DNA from: Gemmatimonadaceae bacterium
GTDB taxonomy: Bacteria > Gemmatimonadota > Gemmatimonadetes > Gemmatimonadales > Gemmatimonadaceae
Assembly (NCBI GenBank): GCA_013820975.1
Contig: JACDHQ010000014.1
Location: 1-12,351 of the forward strand
DNA length: 12,351 nucleotides
Direction: 5' to 3'
The notes beneath the pieces are model-generated. The model did no database searches. It was given only the letters and a program-made list of their open reading frames with translations, and was not told where the DNA came from. Of the stretch, positions 6,635 to 12,351 are shown in pieces. Position 1 is the first letter of the stretch, and every line of letters begins with the position of its first letter. Both the position numbers and the translations under genes were made by a program.

Positions 6635-7339
6635 ATGGCTCCCTCGACACAGGCCCCCACACACCCCCCCGCACACCCCCCGGCGAAAGGCGACCGGACG
6701 GGCGGCCCGCGCGAGCCCGTGAACGGATGGTTTCACCTCGTCGGCGCCATCCTGGCGGCAGCCGGACTCGTCCTGCTGACGGTGCAGGTGCGCGGAACAG
6801 GCTCTGTGCGCCACCTGCTTGGCGCAGCTGCCTTTGGCGTCACCGCCTGCCTGATGTTCTCGGCCAGTGCGCTGTATCACCTGCGCCATGGATCCCCGCG
6901 CCAGCGCCTGTACCAGCGGCTCGACCACGCGATGATCTATCTCTTCATCGCCGGGACGTACACGCCGGTCTGCCTCGTGGCGCTCTGGCACAGCATGGCC
7001 GCGCGCGTGCTCCTGGCGGTGGTGTGGGTGCTGGCCATCGCGGGGGTGATAATCGACATTCGCGGCCGTCCGCTTCGCCGCGGCCCGGCGACGGCCCTGT
7101 ACCTGGCGCTCGGCTGGGCCGCGGTTCCACTGGCGCCCGCCCTCAGCGTCAACCCGGGGCTCGGCGGCTGGCTCCTGGTGGGCGGGATGTTCTATACGGT
7201 GGGCGCGGTCTTCTACTGGCTCCAGCGCCCCCGGCGGCGCATCGGATTCGTCGGCTTCCACGAGCTATGGCACCTCTGCGTGCTCGCCGCGAGCGCGAGT
7301 CACTTCTGGGCGATCCGCACCTACGTGCTCGTGACCTGA
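6635..7339 (+). CDS. Hemolysin III / PAQR-type seven-helix membrane protein
   Basis: 234 residues from ATG 6635 to TGA 7337-7339; a TTG nine bases upstream is an alternative start. After a Pro/Thr-rich N-terminus, the protein has seven hydrophobic stretches carrying the family signatures: NGWFHLVG at the start of helix 1, SALYHL in helix 2, LDHAMIYLFIAGTYTP in helix 3 and LWHLCVLAASASHF in the last helix. The histidines of SALYH, LWH and SASH are the positions that bind zinc in PAQR proteins. Length matches the bacterial family (about 210-240). Such proteins are annotated as hemolysin III from early heterologous work; their usual bacterial role is unsettled, with membrane-fluidity or lipid hydrolase-like functions suggested for relatives. 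It follows the M23 peptidase gene by 76 bp on the same strand and is probably co-transcribed with it. No strong Shine-Dalgarno is seen. Confidence 0.93.
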   Translation: MAPSTQAPTHPPAHPPAKGDRTGGPREPVNGWFHLVGAILAAAGLVLLTVQVRGTGSVRHLLGAAAFGVTACLMFSASALYHLRHGSPRQRLYQRLDHAMIYLFIAGTYTPVCLVALWHSMAARVLLAVVWVLAIAGVIIDIRGRPLRRGPATALYLALGWAAVPLAPALSVNPGLGGWLLVGGMFYTVGAVFYWLQRPRRRIGFVGFHELWHLCVLAASASHFWAIRTYVLVT

Positions 7340-7404
7340 CCTGCCTGCGCCCGCGACTCCGTGAACGGGGCCGTGGCGCTGCGCGTGGGCCGTAGTGCAG
7401 GTTC

Positions 7405-7417
7405 TTCTTGACAAGAA
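7405..7417. repeat. Palindrome TTCTTG-A-CAAGAA
   Basis: Two 6-bp arms (7405-7410 and 7412-7417) are exact reverse complements around one base. It stands 66 bp after the hemolysin III stop, at the head of an A-rich patch and 19 bp before the larger hairpin. It could be an operator half-site pair or chance. It contains TTGACA, but no -10 element follows at 16-18 bp. Confidence 0.4.
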
Positions 7418-7436
7418 AATGGAGAAGCAAGAAACA

Positions 7437-7471
7437 AAGGCGCCTGGTGAGATGCTCTCACCAGGCGCCTT
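7437..7471 (+). terminator. Strong 15-bp-stem hairpin, probable terminator
   Basis: AAGGCGCCTGGTGAG (7437-7451) and CTCACCAGGCGCCTT (7457-7471) are perfect reverse complements around the loop ATGCT. It is A-rich on the left (AAGAAACA) and has only TT at the right, so the better U-tract is for transcripts reading leftward, yet the only gene reading into it is hemolysin III from the left (97 bp away). It could end that transcript, insulate the sigma factor gene from both sides, or be part of the sigma factor's leader. Confidence 0.5.
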
Positions 7472-7607
7472 GCATGGATCGGCGTCCAGTTGCGTCATCC
7501 GCATGATCCGTGTCCCCGAGCGGCCCCGGCGCACTGATCCTGATCGGCGTGAGCCATTTCCGACCCCGATTCGGCCTTCAACAGAGTGCCCTGGTCTCCT
7601 CCCTACA

Positions 7608-7623
7608 CTCTGGCCGTCCAGAG
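7608..7623 (+). repeat. Short hairpin CTCTGG-CCGT-CCAGAG
   Basis: Perfect 6-bp arms with a 4-base loop, 67 bp upstream of the sigma factor ATG. It may be an operator or leader structure for the sigma factor/kinase operon. Hairpins of this size are common by chance in GC-rich DNA. Confidence 0.3.
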
Positions 7624-7680
7624 GGCTGAGTCGCATGTTTCCCTCCCCGCGAGTACCTGGCGTGGGCCACCCGCCGAGCA

Positions 7681-7687
7681 GGGGAAG
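7681..7687 (+). promoter_or_regulatory. Ribosome binding site GGGGAAG fixing the sigma factor start
   Basis: GGGGAAG (with A at 7680, giving AGGGGA) lies 3-5 bases before ATG 7691. This site, and the fact that the family homology begins right after that ATG, select it over the in-frame ATG at 7586, which would add 35 unrelated residues. Confidence 0.7.
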
Positions 7688-7690
7688 TCC

Positions 7691-8251
7691 ATGGACGATC
7701 GTGCCGACATCACGGGTGTGCTGGCGATCGCCAACGAAGGTGACCCGGACGCCCTGGTCACCGTGCTCACACTCCTGCACGACCGCCTCCGGGTGATCGC
7801 GCGCCGGCAGCTCGCCGGCGAGGGAGAAGGGCACACCCTCGAGACCGACGGGCTGGTCCACGAGGCCTTCATCCGGCTCCTCGGGGTGGACCGCGTGCAC
7901 TGGCATGACCGGCAGCACCTCCTCGCGATGGCCGCGCGCACGATGCGGCGCGTGCTCATCGACTATGCGGTACGCCGCGGCGCCCAGAAGCGGGGTGGCG
8001 GTGTGACGCCGGTGGAGCTCGACGAGGCAGTACACGTGATCGACGATCACACGGACGAGCTGCACGCGCTCGATGAGGCCCTGGAGCGCCTCGAGGCGTT
8101 CAACCCGCGCTACAGCCAGGTGGTCGAGTGCCGGTTCTTCGCGGGGCTGAGCATCGAGGAGACCGCGGAAGTGCTCGCGACGTCGCCGGCCACGGTGAAG
8201 CGCGACTGGGCCGCCGCTCGCGCGTGGCTCAACCGTGAGCTCGCCGCATGA
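7691..8251 (+). CDS. ECF-type sigma factor (Sigma70_ECF, PF07638 / TIGR02999-like)
   Basis: 186 residues. Region 2 (about 17-96) contains HTLETDGLVHEAFIRLL and the basic MRRVLIDYAVRRGAQKRGGG segment typical of the PF07638/TIGR02999 group. Region 4 (about 125-180) has LEAFNPRYSQVVECRFF followed by the helix-turn-helix SIEETAEVLATSPATVKRDW, which contacts the -35 element. No anti-sigma factor gene is adjacent. Instead, the stop overlaps the start of a giant Ser/Thr kinase (ATGA at 8248-8251), an arrangement found repeatedly for this ECF group in Planctomycetota, Acidobacteriota and relatives, so phosphorylation or scaffolding by the kinase probably controls its activity. It directs RNA polymerase to an unknown regulon. 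The 351-bp gap upstream suggests its own promoter. Confidence 0.93.
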   Translation: MDDRADITGVLAIANEGDPDALVTVLTLLHDRLRVIARRQLAGEGEGHTLETDGLVHEAFIRLLGVDRVHWHDRQHLLAMAARTMRRVLIDYAVRRGAQKRGGGVTPVELDEAVHVIDDHTDELHALDEALERLEAFNPRYSQVVECRFFAGLSIEETAEVLATSPATVKRDWAAARAWLNRELAA

Positions 8252-11200
8252 TCACGAACGGCGCAACGCCGCAATCGCAGTGGCCGGCCGTCGAGGAGCT
8301 CTTTCACCAGGCACTCGAACGCGACCCGGGCGACCGGCCGGCGTTCCTCCAGGCCTCATGTCCTGCGCCGTTGCGTGGCGAGGTCGAGGCACTGCTCAGC
8401 GCGCATGACGGGCACGGCGCTCTGGATGTCCTTGCCGAGGGCGTCATGGCGCCACTGCTGAAGGACCGGCGCGGCGGTGCAGCGCCGTCCGCGACGTCGA
8501 CTGCACAGGCCCCCGCGCTCGACCGCTACGAGATCATCGAGCGGCTCGGCGGCGGCGGCATGGGCATCGTGTACCGCGCACGCGACACGCGGCTCGAGCG
8601 GCAGGTGGCGCTGAAGTTCCTGCCGCCGCACCTCAGCATGGACGAGGCGTCAAAGAAGCGGTTCCTCGTGGAGGCGCGAGCCGCGGCATCGCTCGAGCAC
8701 CCGAACATCTGCACGGTGCACGAGATCGGCGAGACACCCGATGGCCAGCTCTACATCGTGATGGGGTGCTACGACGGGGAGACAGTCGACCGCCGGATCG
8801 CCAGCGGGCCACTGCCCGTGCGCGAGGCGGTGTCCATCGCCATCGATGTCGCGCGCGGGCTCGCGAAGGCGCACGACCGCGGCATCGTGCACCGCGACGT
8901 GAAGCCCGCCAACATCATGCTCACGGCCGATGGAGTGGTGAAGATCCTCGACTTCGGGATCGCGAAGCTCTCGGGAATGAGCGTGACGCAGACGGTCGGC
9001 GTGATCGGGACCCTCGCGTACATGAGTCCCGAGCAGGCATTCGGCGAGGCCGTGGACGGACGCACCGACCTCTGGGCGCTCGGCATCGTGCTGCACGAGA
9101 TGCTGACCGGCGGCCGCCCGTTCCGCGGGCCCGGACAGCAGGCGGTGCTCTTCTCCATCCTCACGCAGGAGCTCGAGCCCGTAGCCGCGGTGCGGCCCGA
9201 CGTCCCGCCGGAGCTCGATGCGGTCCTCCGGCGTGCGCTGGCAAAGAAGCCGGCCGACCGCTTCGCGACCGCCGCCGAGATGCACGCTGCCCTGGCCGCG
9301 GTTCCCCTGGATGCACCGCAGGTGCCCTCGCCGGCACCCGCACGACCCGCGACCCCCGAGAGCGTCGCCGCCGTCACCGAGTCGCTCCTGACACAAGCCG
9401 GCGAGCGTCGGCATGCGACCATCGTCGTCTCGAACCTGTGCGACTACGACCAGCTCGTGGAACGGTTGGCGCCCGATGCGCTGGACGCGGTAATGTCGGC
9501 CGTCCGCACGGCCGCAACCGGAATCGCATCGGCCCATGGCGGCATCGTCAACCACATGGCCGGCGCTGAGCTGGTGCTGATGTTCGGCGTCCTGACGTCG
9601 CATGAGGACGATTACCTGCGTGCGGTGCGCGCGTGCATGGAGCTGCATGCGTGGACGCGATCCCATGCGCCCGGCACCGGGGCAGACGGGCACGCGATCC
9701 GGCTCCGCAGTGGCGTCCACACGGGCGTGCTCGTGGCGCAGCGGCAGCGGAGTGGCGACCGCCGCTTCCGCATCACCGGCGCGCCACCGGAGGTTGCCAC
9801 GCGGCTCTCGGCCGCCGCCGATGCCGACGTGATCCTCGTCAGTCCCGAGTGCCACCGGCTGGTGGACCGGTTCGTCGATGCCGTCCCGATGCCCGACGTG
9901 GCCGTGCATGGCGGCGAGGTCATCACGCCCTTTCGGATCACTGAGGGGCGCGAGGTGCATACCCGCCTCGAAGCCGCCGAACGTGCGGGGCTCACGCCGT
10001 ATGCAGGGCGCAGTCGCGAGCTGCAGCAGCTCCGCGATGCGGCAGCGTCGGCGGTCCACGGCGCGGGGGGCCTCGCCGTCGTCCTCGGCGAGGCGGGGTC
10101 GGGAAAGAGCAGGTTGCTGCACGAGCTTCGCCGCGCGATCGGCGAGGATGTCCAGCTGCTGCTCGGCCGCTGCGACGCATATGGCGGGACGACGCCCTAC
10201 ATGCCGTTCGTGGAGGTGATGCGCGAACTCCTCGGTCTCACCAGCGATGCCGGCGCCCAGGCAGGGAGTGCCGCTGCGAGCGCCAGCGAAGCCGACGTGG
10301 CGGCCCGGGTGCATGCGGTGGATCCTGCGCTCGCCGAGTTCCTGCCGCTCTACTGTGCGCTGCTGTCGGTCCAGGCCGTGAAGCATCCGCTCCCGCGTCA
10401 CCTGCAGGGGGAACACCTCCAGGCCGCGATGCTCGAGGCGCTGTCGGCGCTCGTGACGCTGCAGGCGAGACGGCGCCCGACGCTGCTCCTCCTCGAGGAC
10501 TGGCACTGGGCCGACGAGGCCTCGCGCGCCGCACTCACGCAGCTGGCCGATGTCGCGGCCGCGCACGCGCTGCTCATCACCGTCACCTCGCGGCCCGAAG
10601 CGGGAATCGAGTGGAGTACCGGCGAGAACCGGCTCCTGCTGCACCTTGGCCCCCTGACGCCCCAGGCGTCGGCGGAGATGGTACAGAGCGTCCTCGGTGC
10701 CGACCGTGTCGCGCCGGAGCTTGCGTCGCTGCTCCACGAGCGGACCGCCGGCAATGCGTTCTTCCTCGAGGAGATGTGCACCGCCCTGCTCGAGGAAGGG
10801 CGCGTGGTCATGCACGACGGCGAGGCGGTCGCCACCACGGCCGAGGCGCCGCTGCAGCTTCCGGAGACGGTGCAGGCGGTGATCAGGACGCGGCTCGACC
10901 GCCTCGAGCCCGGCGCACGCGACGTGCTGCGCGTTGCGTCGGTGATCGGGCGCGAATTCCCGCGCGGAGTGCTGGCGGAACTCATAGGAGCGGCGGTGGA
11001 TCTCGCGCGCGCACTCGACGAGCTGCGCACCGCGGGCCTCGTGCAGCAGACCTCCGTGGTGCCCGAGCCGGCATTCCGGTTCAAGCATGTGCTCACGCAG
11101 GAAGTCGCGTACGACACGCTGCTCGAGCACCAGCGCCAGACGCTGCACGCGGCGGCGGCGCGTGCCATCGACGGTCGCTACGCGACGCGGCTCGAGGAGC

Positions 11201-12351
11201 ATCTCGAGCGGCTGGCGCATCATACGAGCCGCGCCGGCGAGTGGGCAAAGGCGGTCCGCCATGCGATCGGTGCGGCAGACCGGTCGAAGTCCCTCAGCCA
11301 GTTCGCGGACGCGCTGGCGATGCTCGACCAGGCGGCGGAATGGGTGTCGCATCTCCCCGATGGCGACGCCGCACGCGAGATGCATGCGGACATCCTGCTC
11401 CGTGCGGAGCGCCTCTGCGAGACACTCGGCAACCGTGCGCGGCAGATGGACCTCGTCGAGGAGCTCATCACGCTGCTCGCCCCGAACGGCGGATCCGCGC
11501 AACTCGCCGAGGCGTACCTCCGGCAGGGCGATCTGTTCACGCTGCTGCGCCGCTTCGACGCCGCGGACCGGTCCCTGGCCACGTCGCTCCGGCTGAGCGT
11601 GGAGCTCGCGGACAAGGCCGGCGAACGCAACTCGTACCGAAGCCTGGGACTCCTGCGGTCCCACTCCGGCCGCAAGGAAGAAGCGGTGGCGAGCATCAAG
11701 CGCGCGCTCGCCCTCGACCTCGAACTGGGTGAGCTCAGCGCAGCAGCCGGCGACGTGGCCAGCCTGGGCAACATGCTGCGGAACATGGGGAGCCACGCCG
11801 AAGCCCTCGAGGCGCTCGAGGAGGCGCTCGAGTACATCACCCCGGGAGCGGATCCCACCAAGTGGTGCGCGGTGATGACGGTGATCGCCACCGTGCACCG
11901 GGACCTCGGCGACCTGGACGAGTCGCTCTCGTATCTCGAGCGCGCGCGCGACCTCGCCATCGAGCGCCGCCTCCCGATCATCGTGTCGTTCTGCATGCCC
12001 GGCATTGCGCACATCCTGCTCAACCAGGGACGCGTGGAGGAATCGCTCGCGACCTATCGGGAGGCGGCGGAGTTCAGTCGCAGGGCGCGCCACGCCGACG
12101 GGCTGGCGCAATCGCAGCGCGCGCTCGGCGAGGTGCTCGTCGGCCTCGAGCGTCATGCTGAGGCCATCCCGGCGCTGCGCGAGGCGGCCACGCTGTTCGG
12201 CCGGATGGAAGATCCGGATACCGAGGCGCAGATCTGGCCCCGCCTCGCCCGGGCGCATGAGCACTGTGGCTCCGCCGCCGCGGGGCTCGAGGTCTGGGAA
12301 CAGCTGCGGGAGCGGTGTCACGGTGCAGGTGACCCCGGCGGTGAGTCGCTC
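8248..12351 (+). CDS. Giant multidomain Ser/Thr kinase: kinase - pseudo-adenylate cyclase - AAA ATPase - TPR-like repeats (3' end outside window)
   Basis: 1368 codons are open from ATG 8248 to the window edge. Residues 1-75 (WPAVEELFHQALERDPGDR..., EVEALLSAH) form the helical N-terminus usual in sigma-linked kinases. The kinase (92-351) has GGGGMGIVY (101-109), K123, HRDVKPAN (H215, D217, N222), DFG (235-237) and MSPEQA, so it should be active. A class III cyclase homology domain (about 388-575) lacks catalytic residues: N396 replaces the first metal Asp, H436 the lysine, A440 the second Asp and E515 the Asn, while R519 remains. The ATPase has Walker A GEAGSGKS (614-621), Walker B LLLLED (D751) and WHWAD, as in AAA_16/MalT-type STAND proteins. 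FRFKHVLTQEVAYDTLL (about 943) leads into helical TPR-like repeats to the end. It overlaps the sigma factor gene by 4 bp (ATGA), so translation is coupled. Inference: a cytosolic sensor-scaffold that controls the sigma factor. No membrane segment is seen. Confidence 0.92.
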   Translation, partial: MITNGATPQSQWPAVEELFHQALERDPGDRPAFLQASCPAPLRGEVEALLSAHDGHGALDVLAEGVMAPLLKDRRGGAAPSATSTAQAPALDRYEIIERLGGGGMGIVYRARDTRLERQVALKFLPPHLSMDEASKKRFLVEARAAASLEHPNICTVHEIGETPDGQLYIVMGCYDGETVDRRIASGPLPVREAVSIAIDVARGLAKAHDRGIVHRDVKPANIMLTADGVVKILDFGIAKLSGMSVTQTVGVIGTLAYMSPEQAFGEAVDGRTDLWALGIVLHEMLTGGRPFRGPGQQAVLFSILTQELEPVAAVRPDVPPELDAVLRRALAKKPADRFATAAEMHAALAAVPLDAPQVPSPAPARPATPESVAAVTESLLTQAGERRHATIVVSNLCDYDQLVERLAPDALDAVMSAVRTAATGIASAHGGIVNHMAGAELVLMFGVLTSHEDDYLRAVRACMELHAWTRSHAPGTGADGHAIRLRSGVHTGVLVAQRQRSGDRRFRITGAPPEVATRLSAAADADVILVSPECHRLVDRFVDAVPMPDVAVHGGEVITPFRITEGREVHTRLEAAERAGLTPYAGRSRELQQLRDAAASAVHGAGGLAVVLGEAGSGKSRLLHELRRAIGEDVQLLLGRCDAYGGTTPYMPFVEVMRELLGLTSDAGAQAGSAAASASEADVAARVHAVDPALAEFLPLYCALLSVQAVKHPLPRHLQGEHLQAAMLEALSALVTLQARRRPTLLLLEDWHWADEASRAALTQLADVAAAHALLITVTSRPEAGIEWSTGENRLLLHLGPLTPQASAEMVQSVLGADRVAPELASLLHERTAGNAFFLEEMCTALLEEGRVVMHDGEAVATTAEAPLQLPETVQAVIRTRLDRLEPGARDVLRVASVIGREFPRGVLAELIGAAVDLARALDELRTAGLVQQTSVVPEPAFRFKHVLTQEVAYDTLLEHQRQTLHAAAARAIDGRYATRLEEHLERLAHHTSRAGEWAKAVRHAIGAADRSKSLSQFADALAMLDQAAEWVSHLPDGDAAREMHADILLRAERLCETLGNRARQMDLVEELITLLAPNGGSAQLAEAYLRQGDLFTLLRRFDAADRSLATSLRLSVELADKAGERNSYRSLGLLRSHSGRKEEAVASIKRALALDLELGELSAAAGDVASLGNMLRNMGSHAEALEALEEALEYITPGADPTKWCAVMTVIATVHRDLGDLDESLSYLERARDLAIERRLPIIVSFCMPGIAHILLNQGRVEESLATYREAAEFSRRARHADGLAQSQRALGEVLVGLERHAEAIPALREAATLFGRMEDPDTEAQIWPRLARAHEHCGSAAAGLEVWEQLRERCHGAGDPGGESL

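Larger units (their letters stand above)
7340..7690. other. 351-bp intergenic stretch between hemolysin III and ECF sigma genes
   Basis: No convincing gene. It holds an A/T-rich patch (about 7400-7440) unusual for this GC-rich DNA, a small palindrome (7405-7417), a 15-bp-stem hairpin (7437-7471), a 6-bp-stem hairpin (7608-7623) and the sigma factor's ribosome site (7681-7687). I could not identify a consensus promoter for the sigma factor. It is the natural place for one, possibly recognised by the sigma factor itself. Confidence 0.7.

Noticed and set aside
6568..7395. 275-codon plus-strand open frame overlapping hemolysin III
   Set aside because: Arg/Pro/Ala-rich alternative frame; the hemolysin III signatures are in the frame starting at 6635.
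7408..7413. TTGACA as a -35 promoter element for the sigma factor
   Set aside because: No TATAAT-like hexamer at 16-18 bp spacing (the sequence there is GAAACA/AAACAA), and a hairpin follows at once.
7395..7796. 133-codon plus-strand open frame before the sigma factor
   Set aside because: Reads through the hairpin and then out of frame over the sigma gene; Pro/Arg/Ser-rich with no family resemblance and no ribosome site.
9412..9960. Active adenylate/guanylate cyclase
   Set aside because: Both metal aspartates, the lysine and the catalytic asparagine are replaced, so an enzymatic call is not supported.
8650..12321. 1223-codon minus-strand open frame
   Set aside because: Its translation is low-complexity Arg/His/Glu-rich sequence without domains, lying antisense to a plus frame with intact kinase and Walker motifs.

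Overview
The window is GC-rich bacterial DNA with strongly G/C-ending codons. It carries an outer-membrane beta-barrel protein, Hanks-type Ser/Thr kinases, and a PF07638-type ECF sigma factor translationally coupled to a giant kinase. This combination suggests a Gram-negative soil or freshwater lineage such as Gemmatimonadota (Acidobacteriota or another phylum are possible). That placement rests on gene content and architecture only. No rRNA, tRNA, CRISPR array or insertion sequence is visible.

Layout. (1) 2-832 (+): C-terminal 276 residues of an outer-membrane beta-barrel protein whose start lies upstream of the window. (2) 833-1065: convergent gap holding two tandem 44-bp G-rich repeats. 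(3) 1066-5305 (-): a two-gene signalling operon, with a membrane Ser/Thr kinase upstream (3383-5305) and a soluble PAS-GAF hybrid-length histidine kinase downstream (1066-3348), 34 bp apart. (4) 5306-5463: divergent promoter region with a 9-bp-stem hairpin. (5) 5464-7339 (+): a DUF2214-like four-helix membrane domain fused to a periplasmic M23 (LytM) peptidase, a possible 20-residue hydrophobic micro-ORF made of LLPF repeats, and a hemolysin III/PAQR-type membrane protein. (6) 7340-7690: 351-bp non-coding stretch with a locally A-rich patch, a perfect 15-bp-stem hairpin and smaller palindromes. (7) 7691-12351 (+): ECF sigma factor with an ATGA overlap into a very large protein (1368 codons, still open at the window edge). 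That protein combines an N-terminal helical segment, a Ser/Thr kinase, a class III cyclase homology domain, an AAA/NACHT-like ATPase and a TPR-like solenoid.

How it works together. The window is mostly regulatory. The sigma factor/kinase pair at the right end is probably one unit, in which the kinase and its sensor/ATPase modules control the sigma factor by phosphorylation or scaffolding. The left operon pairs an integral-membrane kinase with an orphan cytosolic histidine kinase that has an unusual C-terminal helical extension. The central plus-strand genes act in the envelope. The most unusual point is that the cyclase domain of the giant kinase has lost the metal-binding aspartates, the base-recognition lysine and the transition-state asparagine, so it is probably a pseudo-cyclase used for sensing or assembly. 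The real coding strand of 8248-12351 is plus, although a 1223-codon antisense frame also stays open there.
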